Translations under genes and position numbers: made by a program
Notes under the pieces: model-generated
What the model was told of the DNA's origin: nothing
Seen by the model: only the letters and a program-made list of their open reading frames with translations
Databases searched by the model: none
Part shown: piece after piece, positions 12,643-22,991 of the stretch
How the letters are laid out: every line of letters starts with the position of its first letter
How positions within the stretch are numbered: position 1 is the first letter of the stretch
Assembly (NCBI GenBank): GCA_013396655.1
Contig: WBMV01004379.1
Coordinates: 222,523-286,522 of the forward strand
Direction: 5' to 3'
DNA length: 64,000 nucleotides
From: Campylorhamphus procurvoides
Taxonomy: Eukaryota; Chordata; Aves; Passeriformes; Dendrocolaptidae

Positions 12643-15600
12643 CAGAGCCGAGACTCCAATTACAGACTAAGACCAATTTCTTCACTGAACAAATAGTCCT
12701 TTAAGAGACTGGTGCAGGTGGCAGTGCTGGTGGAAGAACTACAAGTCTGTGACCACTTGTGGATATTCCTTTTGGATTCATGCTTTCTGAAAGGTTTCAA
12801 GGCATTAACGTTAATAGTTAATTATAATTTTTTTTAACTTGATAATTAAATTACTACTAAATTAAATTACACTATTTAATTTAAGTATATGTTTGTCCTT
12901 TTCCTTAAGCACAGCCATATGTGGTCAAGGAATGTACCTCATACTATCAAGTGATCTCTTGGACTGATGTTCATTAAAACTATTCAAACAGGAGAACTGG
13001 TTTGGACATTTGAAACTCTTGTCTTCTTACCACTGGGGTCATGCTGCTTTTTAGCACTGTAGTACCCTAAATGCCCAAATAAGTTGGAGAGGAGTTCTGG
13101 TTTATTCAAGGTGCATTGTTCATTGCTTTGTGAACATTTGGAGTGTTCAGGCAGGACAGTTTTGTTCCTCTGTTTCAATGGTATGAACTGTGCACACCAG
13201 AATCTCTTACAAAAGCCACTTGCACTGGCAATACGAATCTGGGAGGCTTTTCATAAAAATGTAGTTACAGTTCTGTATCCCTATGCATTTGGGAAACAGG
13301 GTTATGTTACAGGGTATAAACAGATCTGTCAGGACTTGGCTTTTAGACCTTGCTTTTGTGCAGGCCTGAGAGCCTAAGGACAGTCAGTGATTGTGCCTGG
13401 CTGCCCCATGGAAATCCCATGGGAATGGAGTAACTTGGTCAGGTATCCTGATCCTGCCCTCAGCCTTTTACTGCAGTGGGGCCTTTTTGTGCCATGTTGT
13501 CCTTACACTTCAATGCCAGGGGTCTGGAGAGTGGGAGAGAGGATAAGCTATGCCCCAAACACTATAAAATTCAGTTCTGGATTCTGCTTTACAATGTGAT
13601 ACTCAGGAGTAAGTCCCTCTTGACTTGATGTCCTTGCAGAGCAGTGCTTCTGATGGGAACAAGATACTGTGTTATCTCATGGACTCATCACTGCAGTTAA
13701 CAGAAAAAAAATCCTGCAGTCTATGTAAATAGTTCCTTCATGTTATTACTTGATTTCTTGCTGAAGGCAACAAGGATTCATCAGCTTAGTGCAGCCTGAT
13801 GAAGAATTCTCACATTTCATATAGATATTACATCTGCCTTCACAAACACAGTATCCAAGGGGTATTCTTCAACAGTTCTCATGATACAATTCTTACCTTT
13901 CACTTAAACATCAAATATCCTGCATACCTGAATTAGTTGTTTTATAAACAATAGAATATGCTTTCAGTTTTAATAGTCTTCACCACTTGTATTGCAGCAG
14001 TACTTTGTAATTCAAGTGTGGTGTATGAATTATTATTGATAGTGCAGGGTAACATATTGTGTAGATTTGTGCTTTGCTTTGGCCACACTTATGCTCTTCT
14101 GTTCATTAGTGTCATTTGCCTTGACAGCTGAGACAAACCCTGCAGCATTTGAGCCCAGCTTCAGCCTTCCCTGGTGACCTGAACAATGAGCTCCTCGTGA
14201 TGTGAGCAGGTGTTGAGTTCTTGAGCATAACCAAGTGTTTCTGGACATCTTTGACTTCAGGGATCACTCCCAGCAGAGATGGTGTGCAGACTTGGAAGGA
14301 GCATGGGAAGCACTGAGAAACAGCCTGGTAGGGAGCAGAGCTGTCTTTGATCAGGTGAAGTTTCCAGGCTGGGGTTTTGTTGCAGAAATAGAACGGGCTG
14401 GTAACTGGATTCAGACCTTCCCATTTGTTCCCAGTAGACCCCAGCTGATGACTGGTACTTGAGGTCATGTTTGACATCAGTGTGAAGTAGGAGCTCACTG
14501 CAAAGAGAGTAGAATGTGTGTATACCTTATTATGAGGCAAAAATAACTGATTTCTATTATGTCTTTCTGAACAAAACAGATCACATTCCCCCTAAGCTAA
14601 AATAGGCACCAGTTGAGTAAAAATTGACATGGGTTTCTTTATGGAGACGATGAGCAGCAAAAGCTTCAGTCTCTTTACAGGAGGCAAAACTGTCAGTGTT
14701 GCTACTATTTTTGAGAACTAGAACATTTGTGCTGCTACTCTGAAACATTTTCTGAGATTTGCTTTCCGAAATTAGCATTCCTCTGTACTTACAGTGCTCT
14801 AGCTCACTTCTAAAATGTTAGTCAAATGTGTAGACTACTGATGTCTTCTGAGAATGAGGGAAGGCAACTCCAACCCTTTGGAGGAGTCTGGGCATTGGTA
14901 AGAGAGAAAGCAAAAGAACAAGTTTTTGTTCTGCCTAAATCTCATGGAAAATCAGGAATTTTGCAGGATTTTCATTCCTGTTCTTTCAGCTTTGCTACCA
15001 ATCCTGACAGAATTAGTCTTAATTTGATAGGGGGAAACTAATAGAGTTTCTGAATGAGTATAATTAAATCCTTTTCCCTTCCTCTCTCTAATAGAATTTT
15101 TAAAATTCACTAGCCCTTGATTCCTTAAACCCTATAAAGAGTTACCATTTTTAGGTGATGCTCTGTGAGCAATCCCATTGATGTCACTGAGGATGGAATA
15201 AGCCTATTACCAGAGAGAAGAATTTGAAGTGGCTTTTTCCAAAACGACACCTGAATTTAAAAATAACCAACCTCTGTCTGCTTGTGAAAGTCAAACTAAA
15301 AGCATTTTGCACTGTTCATTCCTCTTGTCCAGCTTCCACAGAAAGTCAGATTCATGGGAGGTAGGTAAAGGCTTCATTAACAGACCCTTTGTAGCTAAGT
15401 TACCAGTAAGGTGATGAAGCTGCAGTTCCATCTGGTGACCACAAAGATTCCACTGACTTTACCAGGACTCAACCTGTTCCCATTCACAAACCAACGGTTA
15501 AATTGAAATCACAAATATACTGTTGCTGCTCATGTTGGTTAATTTAGTTTTGGGAGCGTTTCTGAGGCATTTGAGTATTTCTCAATCCCTTTTGCTGTAG

Positions 15601-16180
15601 GACTTACTGCCCCCTTTAGGTGTCTGTGGTTGTCTTGATATCCCTCAAAACACCTGCATTTACTGAGAAGTGGGATCTGTGCTTGTACTGTGATTTAGGG
15701 CAGTGGTTTGGCCCAAGCTGCTCATTAGCTCCTTTAAGGAGGAAACTTTCAAACAATACATCTCTGCTTGGGCTGATCAGATAGAGTTGCTCGGAAGGGA
15801 GGGACCTCTGTGCAAAAACCAGACCAGCTCTCCAGAAGCCCTGGAGGACTCAAAAGGTCCTTCATGTGCCAAACTGGGTGGGTTGGTCCTTCCCTATCAT
15901 TTGGTCTCGTAAAACAATCCCTAAGTAATTGTGCTAAACAGTGGAAGAGAGAGAGAAAAATTATGTCCCTTTTACATTTGACAAGATGAAATATTCACTG
16001 TTACTCCATAGAATTCATTACCATGGCTAAATCTGTGGAAGGGAAATGGAGCAGTTAAGAGCCCAACCATAGCTAAGACAAGCTTAAAAGCACAGCTGTC
16101 TTCCGGTACAAATAGTTGTGAAGAGCTTTTTCATTTGTGCTTTTTTGAAAAACATGATGTTTGAAGCCTTTCCCTGTTTA
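12643..16180 (+). other. SLC25A33 3' UTR and SLC25A33-TMEM201 intergenic DNA
   Basis: Begins right after the stop codon with an A/T-rich tract. ATTAAA poly(A) variants lie at 12845 and 12973. No canonical AATAAA was noticed nearby, so the transcript end is uncertain. The remainder up to the CR1 fragment shows no gene. Confidence 0.6.
12973..12978 (+). terminator. SLC25A33: Candidate SLC25A33 poly(A) signal (ATTAAA)
   Basis: ATTAAA about 330 bases after the stop codon. An equivalent ATTAAA at 12845 sits in an A/T-rich tract. It is chosen only by position; RNA 3' ends are needed to decide. Confidence 0.3.
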
Positions 16181-16490
16181 GAGCAGGGACCTGTGAGGGG
16201 AAGCCTCACTGTGGTCTTCAGCATCCTCAGGAGGGGCAGAGGATGCTCTGTGTGACAGTGCCAGGACTGAGGGCAGGGCTGGAGCTGTGCCAGGGCAGGG
16301 TGAGGATGGATACTGGGAGAAGATTCTTTCCCCAGAGGGTGGTGGGCACTGAACAGGTTCCCAGGGCAGCGGGCACGGCCCCAAGACTGCCAAGAGCTCC
16401 AGGATTGTTTGGATGATCCTTTGGGGCACAGGGGGGATTCTTGGGGTGTCTGTGCAGGGCCAGGGGTTGGAGTGGGGGATAAGGTGGGAT
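16180..16490 (+). mobile_element. CR1 LINE 3' end fragment
   Basis: The stretch GGAGCTGTGCCAGGGCAGGG, the phrase TTCTTTCCCCAGAGGGTGGT, and then CCCAGGGCAGCGGGCACGGC followed by GCAGGGCCAGGGGTTGGA, match the 3' region common in passerine CR1 retrotransposon copies. The usual CR1 terminus (short ATTCTATG-type repeats) is not reached, because the sequence runs into a minisatellite built from the same GTCTGTGCAGGGCCAGG segment. No reverse transcriptase sequence is present. The assignment is from memory of the consensus, not a search. Confidence 0.65.
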
Positions 16491-17045
16491 GCTGGGGTGT
16501 CTGCAGGGCTGGGAGCTGCACTGGGGGTTAAGGTGGGATGTTGGGGTGTCTGCAGGGCCAGGAGCTGCACTGGGTGATCCTTGGGGGATAAGGTTGGATG
16601 TTGGGGTGTCTGCAGGGCCACGGGTTGCACTGGGGGATCCCAGGGGGATAAGTTGGGATTGTTGGGGTGTCTGCAGGGCCAGGAGCTGCACTGGGTGATC
16701 CTTGGGGGATAAGGTTGGATGTTGGGGTGTCTGCAGGGCCACGGGTTGCACTGGGNACTGCCAAGAGCTCCAGGATTGTTTGGATGATCCTTTGGGGCAC
16801 AGGGGGGATTCTTGGGGTGTCTGTGCAGGGCCAGGGGTTGGAGTGGGGGATAAGGTGGGATGCTGGGGTGTCTGCAGGGCTGGGAGCTGCACTGGGGGTT
16901 AAGGTGGGATGTTGGGGTGTCTGCAGGGCCAGGAGCTGCACTGGGTGATCCTTGGGGGATAAGGTTGGATGTTGGGGTGTCTGCAGGGCCACGGGTTGCA
17001 CTGGGGGATCCCAGGGGGATAAGTTGGGATTGTTGGGGTGTCTGT
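16440..17045. repeat. Minisatellite, 49-61 bp unit, probably derived from the CR1 tail
   Basis: The phrase GGGGTGTCTG recurs at 16443, 16494, 16543, 16603, 16664 and 16724, and again after the N at 16756. Each unit carries CAGGGCC(A)GGAGCTGCACTGG and a GATCCTTGGGGGATAAGG part. Long open frames on both strands here, rich in Pro, His, Gly or Trp, are repeat artefacts. The array ends at the N gap. Confidence 0.9.
16757..17044. repeat. Exact 288 bp duplicate of 16386-16673, joined by a single N
   Basis: Base-for-base reading shows that the sequence after the lone N at 16756 repeats 16386-16673 with an offset of 371, including the non-repetitive CR1 start ACTGCCAAGAGCTCCAGG. A single N followed by a restart of the same sequence suggests a gap-filling or contig-overlap artefact rather than a true duplication. 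Confidence 0.85.
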
Positions 17046-17364
17046 NNNNNNNNNNNNNNNNNNNNNNNNNNNNNNNNNNNNNNNNNNNNNNNNNNNNNNN
17101 NNNNNNNNNNNNNNNNNNNNNNNNNNNNNNNNNNNNNNNNNNNNNNNNNNNNNNNNNNNNNNNNNNNNNNNNNNNNNNNNNNNNNNNNNNNNNNNNNNNN
17201 NNNNNNNNNNNNNNNNNNNNNNNNNNNNNNNNNNNNNNNNNNNNNNNNNNNNNNNNNNNNNNNNNNNNNNNNNNNNNNNNNNNNNNNNNNNNNNNNNNNN
17301 NNNNNNNNNNNNNNNNNNNNNNNNNNNNNNNNNNNNNNNNNNNNNNNNNNNNNNNNNNNNNNNN
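17046..17364. other. Assembly gap (319 N)
   Basis: A run of N flanked on both sides by tandem repeats. The true size is unknown. It sits where the TMEM201 promoter and first exon are expected. Confidence 0.99.
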
Positions 17365-17990
17365 GTGTGTGTGTGTGGGGACACAGGGTGTGTGTGTGGG
17401 GACACGGTGTGTGTGTGTGGGGACACGGTGTGTGTGTGAGGGGATACAATGTGTGTGTGAGGGGACACGGTATGTGTGAGGGGAGATACAAAGGTGTGTG
17501 GGGACTCAGTGTATGTATGGGGACATCGTGTGTGTGAGGGGACACCGCGTGTGTGTGGGAGGATACCGTGTATGTGTGGAGATACAAAGGTGTGTGGGGA
17601 CACCGCGTGTGTGGGGATACCACGGGTGTAGGGACACGGTGTGTGGGGGACAGTCCGTGTACGTGTGGAGTGTGTGTGTGTGGGGACACGGTGTGTGTGT
17701 GAGGGGATACAATGTGTGTGTGAGGGGACACGGTATGTGTGAGGGGAGATACAAAGGTGTGTGGGGACTCAGTGTATGTATGGGGACATCGTGTGTGTGA
17801 GGGGACACCGCGTGTGTGTGGGAGGATACCGTGTATGTGTGGAGATACAAAGGTGTGTGGGGACACCGCGTGTGTGGGGATACCACGGGTGTAGGGACAC
17901 GGTGTGTGGGGGACAGTCCGTGTACGTGTGGAAACTGAGTATGTGGGGACACCGTGTGGGGGGACACCCCTTGTGCGTGAGGGGACATTG
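17365..17990. repeat. GTGTGTGGGGACAC-type tandem repeat with internal 262 bp direct duplication
   Basis: Short irregular units combine a (GT)n run with GGGGACAC or GGGGATAC. In addition, 17408-17669 is repeated at 17671-17932 with an offset of 263, the two copies reading the same wherever checked. The translated frames rich in His-Thr-Pro or Cys-Val-Trp-Gly are artefacts of the repeat. Confidence 0.9.
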
Positions 17991-18200
17991 TGGGGACACC
18001 CTGTGCGTGCTGAGGGCAGGCCCCTCTCGGGGTGCGGGTGAGTGGCCGGATCTGCTGCTCTCGGGGATCATCGGGGTGTCCCCCTTGTCCTCTCACGTGT
18101 TTGAGGCAGGGAAAGGGAGAATCCCGCTCCCTGGGCTGGGGTGAAGGCAGGATTGCTGCCTTAGCACGGTGCTGGAGCTCGGGGGGATCCCATAGAAGTC
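17991..18200. promoter_or_regulatory. GC-rich, CpG-containing flank of the gap; possible edge of the TMEM201 promoter
   Basis: After the repeats there is a short block with raised GC and CpG, including a good splice-donor shape GCGG|GTGAGT at 18036-18043. The frame that would join TMEM201 exon 2 from this donor does not encode the expected hydrophobic N-terminus, so I do not call it exon 1. It may be 5' UTR, an alternative first exon or the CpG island shore. Confidence 0.3.
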
Positions 18201-18269
18201 AAAATGATCAATTAGGGGGCAAAATTCCTTGGTTGCCTGTTTTCTTAATTGCACGGAATGTTCTTAACC

Positions 18270-18286
18270 TTAGGGTTAGGGTTAGG
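18270..18286. repeat. Short interstitial telomere-like repeat
   Basis: TTAGGGTTAGGGTTAGG, almost three copies of the vertebrate telomere unit, just downstream of the minisatellite block. It is short enough to arise by chance or by end-joining repair. Confidence 0.6.
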
Positions 18287-19777
18287 ACAAATTCAGACCA
18301 GTTGGAAAACAGGCTTGGAAAGCATCAGGAGAGATGTGAGGATACAAATCTCATAAAGGGAGTAAAGCTTAATTTGACAGATCCTAATCTAGCATAGCGT
18401 GACAGGAATGTGGGGATGTATGGAATATGAGGCACTTTAGTCTGTATAGCAGCAGACAGCAGTCTGCTCATCCACTGAGTGCTTCTGTTGGAGCAAAGGC
18501 AGCCCCAAGGGCACCCTGTGTTAAGGTTCACTTCAAGTTTACACTTTGCAGTAGAAGCGTATTTCTGCATTCAAAATATGATGCTCAAGGTTTGCTCTAA
18601 AGCCTGTGCTGTTTATGTGACCGTATAAATGATCAGTGGTACATTAGCCTATATCCAAGATTTGGCATTTCTGTGACATATTTAGGGTAGCCAAGGAATC
18701 CTCGTGGCCTGAAGCAATTCCAGTGAAGCAGGCAGCATTTCTTTGACCCAGTTGAGGCTAACATGCCTTTTGAGGGAGGAGATTGGATTTGTTTTGCTCA
18801 GGTTCATCAAAAGGTCTCTGGAATGGAAAGCATTTCTTCCCAAGTCCTTGAAGACTGCTGGTAAATTCTTTCAGGAGGTGACCTTGATGATTCTTTGGGA
18901 CTACGTGTTTGTGTTTCTCAGTACCTTTCTGATAGTACCAGGTTTGTCACCCTGCCTTAATTAGATGACTCTTCCATGGTCATCAAGGAGGACAGCTTTG
19001 TAAGGGACACAGACATGATGTCAAACACAGATAGGATGCTGCCTTCGCTTTTTGTGTCTAGGAAATAAAATAGTTAATGTCCAGATATTCACAGAAACTC
19101 TTTAATCCATGTGAGTTTGGGCCAGATAGAAAAACTCTGACATGTTTTGTGGTCTGTCTTTGAGATCACAGCCTGGCTGCCTGTTTGTTCCCTACTGTTG
19201 GAAGTTGGGGTGCTGGAGTTTGGATAGATGTGATATGTTTTCCTTGTATTGGGAAATAGGGTTTAGCACTGGGTCTGCACTGACAGACCCCTTTATTAGC
19301 AGGTGATGGATGTGGGCACAACCTGGAAATAGCCAGGAGCTTCTATGGCTTGGTCTGTGCCCTGGGGCTGAGCTGTGCAAAACAGCTCCTCTTCCGAGTG
19401 TGTCTTTCCTTCAGATTTGCTGGCACAGCCATTTGTATAATTGCTTTGTAATCCAGTTGTGCCAGAATGAAGAGTGCTGCTTTAAATACTTTTAATGGAG
19501 AATTGGGTCTTTCTTCTAATCCTTGGGAGAGGATGAGGGTAGCCCAGCAAAGAACTGCACATCCAGCAGTGGTTTCTTTTAAGAATATGGAAAACCAACA
19601 TCTTCATCTTCTGACCTAGTAGTAAAGGGGATGGGGAATAGATGTCAATTAAAATAGTTTTAAATCCCACTTATTATTATCAGCACTTGTCAGGGAGACT
19701 GTTCTTCTGGCATTCCATTAAAAGTGTAGACTTCAGCATGACCTTAAATATGTGTATAAATGAGGAATAGTGAAGAG

Positions 19778-19802
19778 TGTTGGGAGTTGGAAGGGACCTA
19801 AG
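19778..19802 (+). mobile_element. CR1 tail-like scrap
   Basis: TTGGGAGTTGGAAGGGACCT resembles the end of the CR1 3' region (GGGTTGGAAGGGACCT followed by a TTCC-containing stretch). It is too short to classify securely. Confidence 0.35.
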
Positions 19803-22800
19803 TTCCTCTTATATTACAGGACAGACACAGACTAGTTGCTAACCAGTGTTTGCCAATGGGACCTGCAGAGCTGCAACCTGATTTTTGTGAGCAAAATAAA
19901 GGAATCCAATAGCCTCTCACAAAGGAACATTTTGTGTTATATGAGCAGTGGCAGACATTCAGGGGTTGATCCCCTAATTGAGTTTACTGCAGGTATTTTC
20001 CCCTCAGCAAATATCTTCTACCTGCAAAACAATTTCTTCAAACCTGGGAGTTTTTTTGAGCTTGTTTGTGTGTGCAGGTTATGCACAGCAAGTGAGCTGT
20101 GAATGGAATCTCTCTGTGCTGTAAGTAATTCAATCACTTCTTGTTGCTCAGGTTTTATTTTGCAGGGAGGTTCTCTGTCCAGTGAAGCTGGTTTGAGTTT
20201 GTACAGTGGTACATTAGGAACTCCTCAGGGATTATTTGCCTGGTGTTTTGCAAGTGATTGAGCACATGGTAAGTGCTCTGTTTGCATTGTCTGTCTCATC
20301 ACAGAGTGTGACTTCAGAAGCAGTGTGTGCTCTAGCTTATTGCCTTCAGCTGCTGCCTGAATTCAGTCAAGGTAAATATAGCTCCAAAGTCATTAAATCT
20401 GCATTTGAGAGTCTTTCCAAATGCAGCACTTGGTTTTTGTTTTTAAAGTCCTGCCCAATTACTAGAAAACTAGCACCCCACCTACATGTTCTTGCCTAAA
20501 ATAGCCTTTTTTCCCTTGTTCTTTCTGCATTCAGCAGATTGAGAACTTGGGATTTTTGCACCTATTTCTATGGCAACAGATCATAGGTTCACAAAAGGAA
20601 GGATTATTGCCTTTTATCCTAAATAATCCAGGATTTAGTCATTTCTTTTGCATACATTCTAAGAATGAAATGCTGCTATTTAATCCTTGGTAGCACTTCC
20701 TCAGCCTCAGGAGTGAGAAGTGGAATCCTGTTTGGAAAAACATGGGAAGGTCTCCACTGTACTGAGGATTTGGTCTCTGATATTAGCAAGTTCTCGGATA
20801 GGGTTTGGCATTGATTCCTTCTTTGCTTTATAGCATGAATATCTTACTTATTTTTTGGCCTGTCCTTTCCACTTGTGTGTTATCCTGGAAATTAGTGCTT
20901 CCCCCTCCTCTGTCAAGTCATGGAAGAGACTGAGGGTGGGAAGAGGCTGAAGAGTGGTGTGTGTTATTTCCAGAGAATGCTGAGCAGGGGCACGAGGGTG
21001 GGACTGTGGCTTGTTCTACAGTACCTGGAACCTGTGCAATAAGCTCCCTCAGTGTGTGGAGTTCAGGCTGTGCTTGTGTAAAGTCTGTGCTCAAGGAGCA
21101 TTAGGATTTGTATTTTGGTGGTTAAAGAAACCTGCATGTTCCATTTCCACAGCTTTTACCCCTGGGACAGCGAGATGAAGCCAAGACCAACAGGTGTTGC
21201 TGTCCATCCTTCACATGGCTGTTTTGGCACGTGGTTTGCTTGGCATTTGGACAGTGGTAGCTCATGGATAACTCAGACTAGCAACCTAGATTTGTCTGCT
21301 TGAAACTCTGGGTTTTGCCTCTTAGTTTCAGCAGTGGTATTTTTAACTCACATCAGTTACTGTTTTGAGCCCCCTTGGCACTGAAGAAAGTTGAGCAGGG
21401 AATATTCATTTTAGGAAGGGTGTGGGTGTTTGCAACTATTTTGGGATGAGAATCTGTCACCCAAGTAGCTCCAGCCATTTTCTTTCAGCATCTGGCAGGG
21501 AATCCTCAATGCACTCAGGAGCTTCAGTGCTTTCTTACAAGCTTAATCTCGTTGTTAGCAGCTAAACAGGAGGCCCAGGCATTGCTTAAGGGTTTGATAC
21601 TTTATGAATCAAGTTTCAAGGCATGGTGCCTGGAAATGGGAGTGAGGAAAAATGCTAATTGTAGGCATCCAGCTACAGAGGTGAAGGCTGAGAGAGAAGG
21701 GAAAACCCACCTGTCTAGTTGGTTGCAGGATGCCCGACAACACTTCTGCAGCATTCAGGAGGTCTTTTGCTATAGACTTTGTAGCAGTGACTATTTCCTA
21801 GGGCAAGAAGAAGAGAAGCTGCTCTCAAGTGGGAGCGTTTTGGCTACTGTTAGTTGCTTCCCAGGCCCTCTGTGAGCCCCCCTGCTCTTTTGCTTTCTTT
21901 GCTGCTGCAGTGGAGCCACACAGATTAATGACTTGGTGGAGCTGTGCTGGTGGCAGCTGGGTCCATCTGTCTGCAGAGCTGCCATACGAGACCCTGAGCA
22001 GCTGCCCTGCCTTGGAAGTGGGACTGGGGCTGGTTCTGATAAACCCAGACAGCTGGGCTGTGCTGCCCTGACCTGCCAGGGAGCTCCTCCTGGGGGCTGC
22101 ACTGGGTTTCCAGACAAATGCAGACCTTCTTTAGCAGGCAGGCCCAGGGCTCAGGACACTGGAGTTCTTTGCTCAAACATCTGTCACAACGTGTTGTCAT
22201 GGGGGTCATGTCACAGCTGTTGGTCTGTATTGGCTGTTGTTTTAACAGGATTGCTTTAAAAAACAAGGGGCTCACAGATCAAGTCTTTATCCCTTCCGTC
22301 TCAGGGAAGAAATGTTATTTCCTCAGTTCTTTAGTATCTAAAGCTGTGAAGACACAACTATTTACAGTGCCTGAACCTTGGGATAATGTGATATGCCTTT
22401 GTCCTTGAAAAGTCTTCTACCAAGCAGGGCAGGTAGAACTGTAGCCATGAGCCCATTTCCTGGGTTTCTGAGCACCATCATAGGCAGCTCTTGTGGATCA
22501 TAACTTCCTTTTCCTGGAATTCTGTGTATTAAGTATCAAGTCTACTGCACCCTTCTCATATAGATAACACTGCTGATTATGGAGAGGATAGGCCCCTCTC
22601 CATATGTCCCTGAAAAACAGAGGAGTTGGTAATTCAGCACCTTTGTGTTACCAGCACAGAGATCCAGGCACCAGGCATAATTTATTTCCACTTTAACAAT
22701 CCACCTTTTCATTGCTAAACAACTACCCTGAGTCTTGTCATTAAGCACACAGAATGGGAAGATTGATTGTTTTTCCAGCCCCTCTTGTATTTCCCTGTTT

Positions 22801-22870
22801 GAAAGCCACTGCTTTCCTCTCCACCAGCTGGGTTCAGTGTTCCTGCCTGACACGTTTCCTTCCCTAACAG

Positions 22871-22991
22871 GAAGAAGCCCACCCATGTGACAGTGAACTG
22901 CTGGTTCTGCAACCAGGACACGGTGGTGCCCTACGGGAATCGCAACTGCTGGGACTGCCCCAACTGCGAGCAGTACAACGGCTTCCAGGAG
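22871..22991 (+). CDS. TMEM201: TMEM201 exon 2
   Basis: Acceptor cttccctaacag. It encodes KKPTHVTVNCWFCNQDTVVP and then NRNCWDCPNCEQYNGFQE, the first CxxC motifs of the Ima1-type zinc domain. The donor GAG|gtgctg is weak beyond the GT, but exon 3 continues the protein exactly (NGDYNKPIPAQ), so it must be used. Read-through would add a 47-residue tail stopping at 23135. Confidence 0.95.

Larger units (their letters stand above)
18201..22870 (+). other. TMEM201: Presumed TMEM201 intron 1
   Basis: No exon is recognised between the gap region and TMEM201 exon 2. Apart from a CR1-like scrap at about 19780 and the telomere-like repeat, the sequence is unremarkable. It is intronic only if exon 1 lies at or near the gap, which the synteny and spacing suggest. 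Confidence 0.6.

Noticed and set aside
18001..18038. TMEM201 exon 1 ending at the donor GCGG|GTGAGT
   Set aside because: The frame compatible with exon 2 reads GRPLSGCG at its end and lacks the hydrophobic N-terminal segment; repeat sequence lies directly upstream.
16178..18096. Very long open frames on both strands (up to 562 codons) rich in His-Thr-Pro, Cys-Val-Trp-Gly or Pro-Ala-Asp-Thr
   Set aside because: They lie in tandem repeats, cross the N gap, and change composition with the repeat unit. No domain, splice structure or codon bias supports them.
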